A stretch of 16,974 bases of DNA from Bacteroidales bacterium (lineage in GTDB: Bacteria > Bacteroidota > Bacteroidia > Bacteroidales > B18-G4), in assembly GCA_030618905.1 (NCBI GenBank), contig JAUXCL010000026.1, positions 1-16,974 of the forward strand, in the 5' to 3' direction. The notes beneath the pieces were generated by a model. That model was not told the origin of the DNA. It saw nothing but the letters and a program-made list of their open reading frames with translations, and searched no databases. The translations under genes were made by a program, and so were the position numbers. This document shows, in pieces, positions 8,567 through 16,418 of this stretch; position 1 is the first letter of the stretch, and every line of letters starts with the position of its first letter.

Positions 8567-9928
8567 TTGAATTTACAAGATATACATACAATTTATATGA
8601 TCGGTATCGGGGGTATCGGTATGAGCGGACTGGCCAGGTATTTCAACAAGAGGGGAATAGGTGTTTCCGGGTATGATAAGGTCGCTACACCACTTACGGA
8701 TCAGTTAATCGCTGAAGGAATTCCCATACATTTCACAGAAGATATTACCGCTATACCCGATGACACAGACCTGGTCATCTATACGCCTGCTATACCGGTG
8801 GATCACAAAGAGCTGGTATTCCTTCAAAACAATGGCACCCCGGTTAAGAAAAGGGCAGAAATATTGATGCAGATCAGCGAAGGTCAATATACTGTGGCTG
8901 TTGCGGGGACTCATGGGAAAACTACAATTTCCTCCATGATAACGCATATCCTTCATCATACAGGAAAAGAGCTAAACGCCTTTGTAGGGGGAATGATGAA
9001 GAATTATCAATCCAATTTTATAGGTTCAGACAGCAATGGCATTTATGTTATTGAAGCGGATGAGTACGACCGTTCCTTCCTGAAATTATTTCCGGATATC
9101 GCCGTAATTTCATCCATGGATGCCGACCACCTGGATATATATGGTGATAAAAAAGCCATGGTCAATACCTTCAGGCAATTTGCAACGCAGATAAAACCCG
9201 GTGGTGTATTGATCATAAACAAAAAACTCTCCGGCAATTTCTCCACTTTCGAGGATATATTCAGCTATGCTGTCGGAGACCAGGCTGACTACGCAGTTAC
9301 AGAATATATTATTGAAAGCGGCCGGTTTGTACTCGATCTGAAGCTCCACGATGAAATTATCAAGGATATCTGTTTCAGGATTCCCGGAAAACACAATATT
9401 GAAAATGCTGTAGCAGCCGCTGCAGTATGCAAGGAGATTGGATTGAGTGCTCAGGATATTAAATCAGGTTTAGAAAGCTACCAGGGTGTGGCCCGAAGAT
9501 TTGATATCCGGATCAATGAAAAAGACCTTGTTTACATCGATGATTATGCCCATCATCCTGAAGAAATCAAATCATGCATCAGTGCAGTCCGGGATTTCTA
9601 CCCGGGGAAAAAGGTCACAGGTATTTTTCAACCTCACCTGTTTACAAGGACCAGGGATTTCGCAGAAGGATTTGCAAGAAGCCTTGATATGTTGGATGAT
9701 GTGATCTTACTGGACATTTATCCTGCCAGGGAAGAGCCTGTTGAAGGGGTAACATCCGGCTTGATCATGGATCTCATGAAGCTTCCGGGCAAAGAGCTTT
9801 CGAGTAAAGAACAATTATTGGATAAAATCAATGTGCGAAAGTTCCAGGTCCTGTTGACCATGGGTGCAGGAGACATTGATCAAATGGCAGAAGAGATTGA
9901 AAACCTATTAAAGCAAAAGCAACAATGA
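8567..9928 (+). CDS. murC: UDP-N-acetylmuramate--L-alanine ligase (MurC)
   Basis: First of the Mur ligases. It joins L-alanine to UDP-MurNAc in the cytoplasm, using ATP. The 453 residues begin with the Rossmann motif IGIGGIGMSGLARYF (12-26). The ATP site AGTHGKTT is at 113-120, EADEYDRSFL at 163-172, DADHLDIYG at 185-193, GKHNIENA at 274-281, and DDYAHHPEEI at 325-334 marks the C-terminal domain. All are intact. The start is TTG at 8567, which gives the typical short lead (NLQDIHTIY) before the glycine motif. The first in-frame ATG (8597) would cut into the first beta strand. The stop TGA shares bases with the ftsQ start (ATGA), which suggests translational coupling. Confidence 0.96.
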   Translation: MNLQDIHTIYMIGIGGIGMSGLARYFNKRGIGVSGYDKVATPLTDQLIAEGIPIHFTEDITAIPDDTDLVIYTPAIPVDHKELVFLQNNGTPVKKRAEILMQISEGQYTVAVAGTHGKTTISSMITHILHHTGKELNAFVGGMMKNYQSNFIGSDSNGIYVIEADEYDRSFLKLFPDIAVISSMDADHLDIYGDKKAMVNTFRQFATQIKPGGVLIINKKLSGNFSTFEDIFSYAVGDQADYAVTEYIIESGRFVLDLKLHDEIIKDICFRIPGKHNIENAVAAAAVCKEIGLSAQDIKSGLESYQGVARRFDIRINEKDLVYIDDYAHHPEEIKSCISAVRDFYPGKKVTGIFQPHLFTRTRDFAEGFARSLDMLDDVILLDIYPAREEPVEGVTSGLIMDLMKLPGKELSSKEQLLDKINVRKFQVLLTMGAGDIDQMAEEIENLLKQKQQ

Positions 9929-10707
9929 AAAAGATAATCATCATAACGGGGTGGATTGTTGTGCTGTGTGGAATGTTTATCCTGCTGGGATTTGTAGAGG
10001 CCAGGCACAAATCGATGATTTGCTGCGACTTTAAAGTCCTGGTTGATTTTGATGAAGCTGAACCATTGATCGACGTAGAGGAGCTGAAGTGTGCAATTAT
10101 TCGCGCTGTGGACTCGATCCAGGGAAAACCCATTAAAATGATAAATACCGAAGGGATCAAAGCCATAGTCCTGAGCAACCCTTATGTGAAATCTGCAAAT
10201 GTTTATACAAATATCGAGGGTGAATTCAATATCAAGATCCGGCAGCGTGAACCCATCATCCGGGTCATTGATCACCAGAACAGGTCATTTTATATTGATG
10301 AAGAGGGTTTATTAATCCCGACAATAGCTGGTCACTCTGCCAGGGTAAGGGTAGCCAACGGGTATATCAGGGATAAAAGTGTAAAAATCGAGTCCATTCC
10401 GCTGGATGTGGATACCCTGCCGGAATCTTCCCTGTATAAGCAGATCCTTTCATTGGCCCGGTACATTAGAAATAATGAATTCCTTGATGATCAGATCGAC
10501 CAGATCTACATCAATGAAAATTATGAATTTGAGCTGATCCCCAAGGTGGGACAGCATGTCATCCTTTTCGGTGACTTAGAAAATATAGATGAAAAATTTA
10601 ACAAGCTGAAAGCATTTTACCTTGATGGTATCAAGCAATCCGGCTGGAAAAAATATGATCAGATCAACTTAAAATTTAAGCATCAAATTGTTTGTTCAAA
10701 AAGATAA
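9925..10707 (+). CDS. ftsQ: Cell division protein FtsQ
   Basis: Bitopic inner-membrane divisome protein; the FtsQ family links early and late division proteins through its periplasmic domain. The 260 residues comprise a very short cytoplasmic tail, one membrane helix at about 4-24, a POTRA-like region (about 35-115) ending with the conserved QREPIIRV at 107-114, YIDEEG at 123-128, and a beta-rich FtsQ/DivIB domain. That domain contains GQHVILFGD at 209-217 and a terminal YDQINLKFKHQIVC segment (244-257). FtsQ sequences diverge widely, so the call rests on these motifs, the topology and the position between murC and ftsA. The ATG overlaps the murC stop by 4 nt; ftsA starts 4 nt after the stop. 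Confidence 0.9.
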   Translation: MKKIIIITGWIVVLCGMFILLGFVEARHKSMICCDFKVLVDFDEAEPLIDVEELKCAIIRAVDSIQGKPIKMINTEGIKAIVLSNPYVKSANVYTNIEGEFNIKIRQREPIIRVIDHQNRSFYIDEEGLLIPTIAGHSARVRVANGYIRDKSVKIESIPLDVDTLPESSLYKQILSLARYIRNNEFLDDQIDQIYINENYEFELIPKVGQHVILFGDLENIDEKFNKLKAFYLDGIKQSGWKKYDQINLKFKHQIVCSKR

Positions 10708-10711
10708 AACT

Positions 10712-11992
10712 ATGGAAAATTCCGAAATTATTGTTGGGTTAGATATTGGTACAACTAAAATTGCTGCGATTGTCGGTCGACGGAATGAGCACAATAAGAT
10801 TGAGGTACTGGGACATGGCAAAACAGAATCTATTGGTGTCAAAAGGGGTCTTGTTTCAAACATTGAAAATACGGTAAATTCAATCAGGATTGCCATTGAA
10901 CAAGCTGAAAACAAATCCGGTGTGGACGTCAAGTATGTCAATGTGGGTATTGCAGGTCAGCATATCAAGAGTCTTCAACACCATGGAAGTATCATCAGAA
11001 AAGATATAGATAATGAGATCAGCCAGGACGATATAGACACCCTTCATAATAATATGTTCAACCTGAATATGAGTCCGGGGGAGGAAATCATTGATGTAAT
11101 TCCTCAGGAATATATAATCGATGCTGAACAGGGTATCAAACAACCGGTCGGCATGCTGGGAAATACGCTGGAAGCCAATTTTCACATTATTATAGGGCAG
11201 ACGGCAGCAGCCAAAAACATCTATAAATGTGTCAGGAAGGCCAACCTGGAAGTGGTAGACCTCATCCTGGAACCTATTGCATCGGCAGAATCGGTCCTGA
11301 GCGAGGAGGAGAAAGAAGCAGGTGTTGTACTTGTCGACATCGGAGGAGGCACAACGGATATCGCTATTTTTCATGAAGGGATCATCAGGCATACCTGTGT
11401 AATTCCTTTCGGGGGAGATATCATAACCGAGGATGTCAAAGAAGGCTGCACCATCATCAAGAAGCATGCTGAAGAACTGAAGATAAAATTTGGCTCAGCC
11501 CTGGCCAGTGAAAATCGTGAAGAAGAGATCGTTGCCATTCCTGGTCTTCGTGGCAGGCCACCGAAGGAGATCACCCTGAAAAACCTGGCCAGTATCATAC
11601 AGGCAAGGATGGAAGAAATCATAGAGCATATCTATTATGAGATCAAGAATTCTGCTTATGAAAAGAAGCTGATCGCGGGGATAGTACTTACCGGCGGTGG
11701 TGCGCAACTTAAACATGTTGCCCAATTATGCGAATTCATGACCGGTATGGATACCCGGATTGGATATCCTAATGAACACCTGGCACAGGAAGTTACCGAT
11801 GATATTGCAAGCCCGATGTATGCCACAGGGGTTGGCCTGGTGATCGAGGGAATATCCAGGTATGACCGGGAAAAAGAACCAGCCAGGGCTGGAGACAAGA
11901 AAAAGTCAAAAGACAAAGACAAAAAGGGAATGAAACGACCAAGTTTCCTGAAGCAAATCCAGGATTGGTTTGAAAGAGACGAGCTTGAATAA
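10712..11992 (+). CDS. ftsA: Cell division protein FtsA
   Basis: Actin-like ATPase that tethers FtsZ filaments to the cytoplasmic membrane and signals to the divisome. From ATG 10712 the protein has 426 residues. Phosphate-1 loop LDIGTTK is at 10-16, a 1C subdomain typical of FtsA covers roughly 85-165 with PQEYIIDAEQ at 131-140, phosphate-2 loop VDIGGGTTDIAIF is at 208-220, and the adenosine motif LTGGGAQL at 336-343. A lysine-rich linker at about 395-408 precedes a C-terminal amphipathic helix (RPSFLKQIQDWF, 409-420), the expected membrane-targeting sequence. A TTG at 10688 would extend the frame into ftsQ by 20 nt and adds no family sequence, so I rejected it. A 61-nt gap separates ftsA from ftsZ. 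Confidence 0.96.
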   Translation: MENSEIIVGLDIGTTKIAAIVGRRNEHNKIEVLGHGKTESIGVKRGLVSNIENTVNSIRIAIEQAENKSGVDVKYVNVGIAGQHIKSLQHHGSIIRKDIDNEISQDDIDTLHNNMFNLNMSPGEEIIDVIPQEYIIDAEQGIKQPVGMLGNTLEANFHIIIGQTAAAKNIYKCVRKANLEVVDLILEPIASAESVLSEEEKEAGVVLVDIGGGTTDIAIFHEGIIRHTCVIPFGGDIITEDVKEGCTIIKKHAEELKIKFGSALASENREEEIVAIPGLRGRPPKEITLKNLASIIQARMEEIIEHIYYEIKNSAYEKKLIAGIVLTGGGAQLKHVAQLCEFMTGMDTRIGYPNEHLAQEVTDDIASPMYATGVGLVIEGISRYDREKEPARAGDKKKSKDKDKKGMKRPSFLKQIQDWFERDELE

Positions 11993-12053
11993 TAATTAAC
12001 CATAACCATAATTACTCCATTAAATGAAAGTAATAACCTAAAAAATTAGCACA

Positions 12054-13646
12054 ATGGAAGATGTGATCACATTTAATGCACCCAAAGAAAAATCATCCAT
12101 CATCAAAGTTATCGGTGTTGGTGGCGGAGGCAGCAATGCTGTCAACCACATGTACAAACAAGGAATCACCGGAGTTGATTTTATTGTTTGCAACACTGAC
12201 ATGCAGGCATTGGAGATGAGCCCGGTACCCAATAAGGTCCATTTGGGCAAAAAAGGATTAGGAGCAGGATCCATCCCTGCAGTTGGAGAGAAAGCTGCCA
12301 ACGATAAAGCAGACGAAATCAAAGAGCTGCTGAAAAGCAATACGGAAATGCTTTTTATTACGGCCGGAATGGGCGGTGGTACAGGAACAGGTGCTGCCCC
12401 GGTCATTGCTAAAGTTGCAAAAGAACTGGATCTGCCGGATGATGATGTCCATAAGATCCTCACTGTGGCCATCGTAACCATCCCTTTTTCATTTGAAGGC
12501 AGAAAGCGGAAGATGCAGGCAGTGGAAGGTATTAAAGAATTGAAAAAATACTGCGATGCCGTTTTAATCATCAGCAATGATAAATTGAGAGAGCTTTATG
12601 GTGACCTGCCCCTGTCCAATGCCTTTGCTCAAGCCGACAATGTACTGCTTACAGCGGCCAGAGGCATTGCGGAGATCATTACGGTTAAAGCCTATGTCAA
12701 TATTGATTTCAAAGATGTAAATACTGTAATGTCAAAAAGTGGAGTAGCTATCATGGGTACAGGAGTTGCAAATGGGAAGGACCGGGCCAGGCTGGCTATA
12801 GAAATGGCATTGACCTCTCCCCTCTTGAATGACAACAATATACGCGGAACCAGCAACATTCTATTATACCTTTCTTCCGGCACTAAAGAAATATCCATGG
12901 ATGAGATCACAGAGATTACTGAATTCATCATCCAGGAAGCAGGATCAGCGGTAGAGATCATCTGGGGCGTTGGAAAAGACGAATCCCTGGAAGAAAAAAT
13001 ATGCGTGACTGTAGTCGCCACGGGATTTGACCAGCAAGAGCTTGATGAGGAATCGAGAAAAAGGAATATAACAGTTTACCCCCTGGATGACAAATCTAAA
13101 AGCAAATCCCCAACGCCTCCTGTTGAAGAAGAAGGCACAGAGGCTGTTAACCTGGACAATATCGAGTTGATCACCAAAGGGAAAACCTTGATTGGACCAT
13201 CTTTGAAAAAAGAAGCAACGGCAGGACTTGAAAGGACAGTAGATCTGTCCCCGGAAATAAGATCTGAAGGCAACCTGTATGCAGCACCTAAAAAGGAAAA
13301 AACCGCCATGGTGGGACAGCTGTTTCATGATCAGGATATGACCCCGCCAAGGTACAAATCACCCACGGCAAAAACCGGTTCCAAAACAGTCAGGGAACAG
13401 GAACAGCAGGAAGTCAAATCACAGGAAAGGATTCAGCGACTGAAGGACTTGAGTATCAAGCTTAAAACACAAGGTGGTATCAGTGAACTTGAAAATGAAC
13501 CTGCATTCGTCAGGAGAAATGTAAAGTTATCAGAGTCGAATCCTTCATCAGATAAAATTATCTCACGTTATAGTTTATCTGAGGGTGATGATAATCAAAT
13601 CGAACTGAAATCAGATAATACATACCTGCATGATAATGTGGACTAA
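12054..13646 (+). CDS. ftsZ: Cell division protein FtsZ, long C-terminal tail
   Basis: Tubulin-like GTPase that forms the cytoplasmic division ring. The GTP-binding domain has GVGGGGSNAV at 21-30 and the tubulin signature GGGTGTGAAP at 108-117. The T7 synergy loop, NIDFKDVNTVMS at 216-227, keeps the catalytic aspartates (218, 221). The globular core ends near 345. The remaining roughly 185 residues are a charged, proline-containing tail, longer than in E. coli FtsZ (383 aa in total). Within it, ELENEPAFVRRNVKL (478-492) and the terminal peptide DNTYLHDNVD (521-530) look conserved across Bacteroidota, and the latter likely binds FtsA or other partners. The upstream 61-nt spacer (11993-12053) is very A/T-rich, repeats CCATAA, and contains no clear TAnnTTTG promoter element. 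Confidence 0.97.
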   Translation: MEDVITFNAPKEKSSIIKVIGVGGGGSNAVNHMYKQGITGVDFIVCNTDMQALEMSPVPNKVHLGKKGLGAGSIPAVGEKAANDKADEIKELLKSNTEMLFITAGMGGGTGTGAAPVIAKVAKELDLPDDDVHKILTVAIVTIPFSFEGRKRKMQAVEGIKELKKYCDAVLIISNDKLRELYGDLPLSNAFAQADNVLLTAARGIAEIITVKAYVNIDFKDVNTVMSKSGVAIMGTGVANGKDRARLAIEMALTSPLLNDNNIRGTSNILLYLSSGTKEISMDEITEITEFIIQEAGSAVEIIWGVGKDESLEEKICVTVVATGFDQQELDEESRKRNITVYPLDDKSKSKSPTPPVEEEGTEAVNLDNIELITKGKTLIGPSLKKEATAGLERTVDLSPEIRSEGNLYAAPKKEKTAMVGQLFHDQDMTPPRYKSPTAKTGSKTVREQEQQEVKSQERIQRLKDLSIKLKTQGGISELENEPAFVRRNVKLSESNPSSDKIISRYSLSEGDDNQIELKSDNTYLHDNVD

Positions 13647-13660
13647 AAACATTAGATATT

Positions 13661-14116
13661 ATGAGTCTTGCAATATTAATTAACGAGGATATAAAGGCCG
13701 CAATGCTGGCCAGGGATGCCAGGAAGCTGGAAGCCTTAAGGGCCATTAAAGCTTCACTCTTGCTCGCCAAAACCAGTAAAGATATGAGCAGTGGTGAGAT
13801 CCCTGAGGATGTTGAGCTGAGTATATTGCAAAAGCTGGTCAAACAACGCAAAGAATCTGCTAAGATCTATCGTGAGCAAAACCGGCCAGAGCTTGCTGAA
13901 ACAGAAGAATTCCAGGCTGATATCATCGGGCAATATTTGCCGGAACAGCTTTCGGAAGAGGACTTGCAGGACATTATAAAAAAGATCATTAATGATACAG
14001 GTGCAAGTGACATGAAGGATATGGGAAGGGTCATGGGAATGGCCACCAAACAATTGGCCGGCAAAGCAGACAATAAAAAGATTTCCGTTATTGTCAGGCA
14101 ATTGCTGAATCCCTGA
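13661..14116 (+). CDS. GatB/YqeY domain-containing protein
   Basis: A 151-residue stand-alone YqeY protein, the usual length for the family. It is related to the helical tail domain of GatB, the tRNA-dependent amidotransferase subunit. Stand-alone YqeY has no firmly assigned reaction; a tRNA- or amidotransferase-related role is inferred only from that homology. Visible family features are LEALRAIKASLLLAK (24-38), LVKQRKESAKIYREQNRPEL (59-78), IIGQYLPEQLSEEDL (88-102) and MKDMGRVMGM (117-126). It starts 14 nt after ftsZ on the same strand, with an A/T-rich lead, and probably closes the division operon. Its stop is 14 nt from the oppositely oriented tsf stop. No membrane segment or signal peptide is seen. 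Confidence 0.93.
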   Translation: MSLAILINEDIKAAMLARDARKLEALRAIKASLLLAKTSKDMSSGEIPEDVELSILQKLVKQRKESAKIYREQNRPELAETEEFQADIIGQYLPEQLSEEDLQDIIKKIINDTGASDMKDMGRVMGMATKQLAGKADNKKISVIVRQLLNP

Positions 14117-14132
14117 TAATATTTATGTTTTT
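14094..14132 (+). terminator. Possible weak terminator at the yqeY end
   Basis: TCAGG (14094-14098) can pair with CCTGA (14112-14116), with a short inner helix ATT/AAT around a GCTG loop. The stem ends exactly on the yqeY stop codon and is followed by a T-rich stretch (TAATATTTATGTTTTTA). This resembles a weak intrinsic terminator for the + strand operon. The stem is short and interrupted, so it may be chance. Confidence 0.3.
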
Positions 14133-14967
14133 ATGCGCCCAGCATGACCCTTTGAAAACCTGAAACTTTCAGGTCCTTGTCAGTTTCTGACAGGTACTGG
14201 CGAACACTTTTTTTGGTATCCCTGACGAAATCCTGGTTTAACAAAGTACTCTCTTTATAGAATTTATTCAGTTTTCCCATTGCAATTTTCTCCAGCAGCT
14301 CCTCAGGTTTACCTTCCTGACGGGCCTGGTCTTTTCCAATCTCAATCTCTTTTTGAATCACTTCTTCTGAGATATCTTCCTTATCAACGGCGACCGGATT
14401 CATGGCTGCAACCTGCATGGCAAGTTCTTTACCAATATCGTTAATACCGTTAACATCGGCTTTACTCAAACCAATGACTGTACCCAGTTTATTGCCCATA
14501 TGATTATAAGCAAAGGTGATCGGGGATTCGACGAATTTATATCCGTTCAATTCAATCTTTTCTCCAATTTTACCAACCTGGTCCAGCAGGCTCTCTTCAA
14601 CAGTACGGCTATTCAGGTCTAAACCTTTAAGCTCATCAATGGATTTAGGTGCTTTGGTAATTGCCAATTCAGCAATCTGGTCAACAAAAGCGGCAAAATC
14701 AGCATTTTTTGCCACGAAATCAGTTTCGCAATTTACCATAACGATGGCTGCGAATTTTTTGTCTGCGCTGGTTTTTGCAATCACTACACCTTCAGATGCC
14801 GCTTTGTCGGCTCTTTTGGAGGCAACTTTCTGGCCTTTTTTACGAAGGATATCAATTGCTTTTTCAACATCGCCGTCACTTTCCTGGAGTGCTTTTTTGC
14901 AATCCATCATACCGGCACCTGTAAGTTTCCTCAGGTTGTTGACTTCTGCTGCTGTAATCTTTATCAT
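14131..14967 (-). CDS. tsf: Translation elongation factor Ts (EF-Ts)
   Basis: Cytoplasmic guanine-nucleotide exchange factor that recycles EF-Tu-GDP to EF-Tu-GTP. The 278 residues start with a UBA-like N-terminal domain (about 1-45, with VNNLRKLTGAGMMDCKKAL at 9-27), followed by the EF-Ts core. TDFVAKN at 82-88 is the signature whose Asp-Phe pair inserts into EF-Tu to disturb Mg2+ and nucleotide binding. The ATG at 14967 has an A/T-rich lead and no Shine-Dalgarno sequence. It is the last gene of the rplM-rpsI-rpsB-tsf operon, 39 nt after rpsB. The 3' end of the coding region holds two adjacent inverted repeats (see findings). Confidence 0.97.
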   Translation of the reverse strand: MIKITAAEVNNLRKLTGAGMMDCKKALQESDGDVEKAIDILRKKGQKVASKRADKAASEGVVIAKTSADKKFAAIVMVNCETDFVAKNADFAAFVDQIAELAITKAPKSIDELKGLDLNSRTVEESLLDQVGKIGEKIELNGYKFVESPITFAYNHMGNKLGTVIGLSKADVNGINDIGKELAMQVAAMNPVAVDKEDISEEVIQKEIEIGKDQARQEGKPEELLEKIAMGKLNKFYKESTLLNQDFVRDTKKSVRQYLSETDKDLKVSGFQRVMLGA

Positions 14968-15006
14968 TTTATTTTGAAATTAATGAGTTCAATAATATAT
15001 TATGCT

Positions 15007-15918
15007 TTATCTTTTTGGTTTTGTAATGGGTCTCCTGGGTCTTTTACCCGTTGAAGGAGCAGTTCCCTTATCATCTTCCTTAACCCTGGTAACCTTGGCT
15101 GCAGAGTCTTTCGGAGCTTTCTCTGCCAACTCATCCTCTACCTCTTCAAACTTTTCAATGGTCTCTGATTTGGTTGCAACATCAACTTCCATAGCTACCG
15201 CAGCTTCTTCCCTGATTTTCTCCTTATCAAACTTCCTTTCTGCCAGACCTTCTTCAATTGCATCAACCATGATCTTTGTAATCAAGGCAATGGATTTTGA
15301 AGCATCGTCGTTAGCCGGGATTGGAAAATCCACATTTTTGGGATCCGTGTTGGTATCAACTAAAGCAAAAGTCGGAATATTCAGTTTCTTTGCTTCAGCG
15401 ACAGCAATCTTCTCTTTATTGATGTCTACTATAAAAAGTGCAGTGGGCAGACGGTTCAGGTCGGCAATACTTCCCAGTTGTTTTTCCAGTTTTGCCCTTT
15501 CACGGCTGATCTGGAGTCTTTCTCTCTTGGAGAGGTTCTTGTAGTTTGCAGTCGTCGTCAATTTATCAATCTGAGACATTTTCCGCACAGCTTTCCGGAT
15601 AGTCGCAAAGTTGGTGAGCATACCACCGGGCCAACGCTCAGTTACATAAGGCATATTCACACGCTTTACTTGTTCCGAAACCAGTTCTTTTGCTTGTTTT
15701 TTAGTCGCTACAAACAGAATTTTCCTGCCTGATTTTGCAATTTGTTTCAATGCTGATGCAGCTTCATCAATTTTGGCAATAGTTTTGTAAAGGTCGATAA
15801 TGTGAATTCCATTTCTTTCCATAAATATATATGGTGCCATATTGGGATTCCACTTCCTTTTTAAATGTCCAAAATGAACGCCTGCGTCCAACAACGCTTC
15901 AAAAGTTGTTCGTGCCAT
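15007..15918 (-). CDS. rpsB: 30S ribosomal protein S2, extended C-terminus
   Basis: Small-subunit protein S2, which binds 16S rRNA near the 30S neck and is needed for S1 recruitment in many bacteria. Core motifs are intact: LLDAGVHFGHLKRKWNPNM (9-27), ERWPGGMLTNF (94-104), DLNRLPTALFIVDI (153-166) and PIPANDDASKSI (199-210). Typical S2 proteins are about 230-260 residues. This one has 303, with an acidic helical stretch (about 230-270) followed by a basic, proline-rich end (KRPRRPITKPKR). The start ATG 15918 gives the canonical N-terminus ARTTFEALLDAG. It lies 109 nt downstream of rpsI, a spacer large enough for a leader RNA. Confidence 0.97.
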   Translation of the reverse strand: MARTTFEALLDAGVHFGHLKRKWNPNMAPYIFMERNGIHIIDLYKTIAKIDEAASALKQIAKSGRKILFVATKKQAKELVSEQVKRVNMPYVTERWPGGMLTNFATIRKAVRKMSQIDKLTTTANYKNLSKRERLQISRERAKLEKQLGSIADLNRLPTALFIVDINKEKIAVAEAKKLNIPTFALVDTNTDPKNVDFPIPANDDASKSIALITKIMVDAIEEGLAERKFDKEKIREEAAVAMEVDVATKSETIEKFEEVEDELAEKAPKDSAAKVTRVKEDDKGTAPSTGKRPRRPITKPKR

Positions 15919-16027
15919 TTTTCTAAATTTTAATTTGTTTACTTTCTTTCAAATCAATTGCCAGGTAGTATTCACATGAATAGTCTTGACAATTTAGATG
16001 CTAAACTCGCTCCAATGATTGATTTTT
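15919..16027 (-). promoter_or_regulatory. rpsI-rpsB spacer with two inverted repeats (candidate S2 leader)
   Basis: The 109 nt between rpsI and rpsB are far more than the 4 and 39 nt elsewhere in this operon. Read on the - strand, a hairpin can form from bases 16007 to 15991 (7-bp stem including one G-U pair, CAT loop). Closer to rpsB there is an inverted repeat at 15982-15969 (TATTCA/TGAATA, 2-nt centre). An A-rich stretch precedes the rpsB start. S2 autoregulates its own operon in other bacteria, so a leader is plausible, but this is inference. No good TTG/TAnnTTTG promoter was found here. Confidence 0.35.
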
Positions 16028-16414
16028 TTATCGTTTACTGAATTGGAATTTCTTCCTTGCCTTAGGCTGTCCGGGTTTCTTCCTTTCCACCATTCTCGGG
16101 TCTCTGCGCAGGAGTCCTTTTGCTTTAAGGGCGGGACGAAACTCCGGATCAATTTTGATGAGTGCCCTTGAGATAGCCAGCCTGAGTGCTTCTGCCTGAC
16201 CGGTGGTGCCACCACCGTCGAGTGTGGCAGAAATATCGTATTTATTGGCCGTATTGGTAAGTTCAAACGGTTGTTGAACTATATAGTGCAGGGTTGGGAC
16301 TGAAAAGTAGTCCTTATAATCACGCTTATTGATGATAATAGATCCTTTTCCTTCTTTCAGGTAAATCCTGGCAATCGCTTTTTTTCTTCTGCCTATTGTG
16401 TTGACAACATCCAT
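16028..16414 (-). CDS. rpsI: 30S ribosomal protein S9
   Basis: Small-subunit head protein whose C-terminal tail reaches the P-site tRNA. The 128 residues match the family. GRRKKAIARIYL is at 8-19, the signature GGGTTGQAEALRLAISRAL at 67-85, LLRRDPRMVERKKPGQPKAR at 101-120, and the conserved terminal SKR at 126-128 is intact. The ATG at 16414 gives the common short N-terminus (DVVNTIGRRK). The gene follows rplM by only 4 nt, the classic L13-S9 pair. Confidence 0.97.
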   Translation of the reverse strand: MDVVNTIGRRKKAIARIYLKEGKGSIIINKRDYKDYFSVPTLHYIVQQPFELTNTANKYDISATLDGGGTTGQAEALRLAISRALIKIDPEFRPALKAKGLLRRDPRMVERKKPGQPKARKKFQFSKR

Positions 16415-16418
16415 GATA

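Noticed and set aside
10688..10711. ftsA start at TTG 10688
   Set aside because: It overlaps ftsQ and adds eight residues. ATG 10712 gives the standard N-terminus just before the IVGLDIGTTK motif.
10880..11467. 195-codon open frame antisense to ftsA
   Set aside because: Shadow of a well-supported gene; no recognisable domain or spacing logic.
11993..12053. Separate promoter for ftsZ in the 61-nt ftsA-ftsZ spacer
   Set aside because: The spacer is A/T-rich with CCATAA repeats, but I could not find TAnnTTTG with a suitably placed TTG.
12038..12577. 179-codon open frame antisense to ftsZ
   Set aside because: Overlaps the conserved GTPase domain of ftsZ and resembles no known protein.
15002..15544. 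180-codon open frame on the + strand, rich in Ser and Ala
   Set aside because: It lies wholly antisense to rpsB. Its composition is what the complement of the lysine/glutamate-rich S2 code would give, and no family is recognisable.
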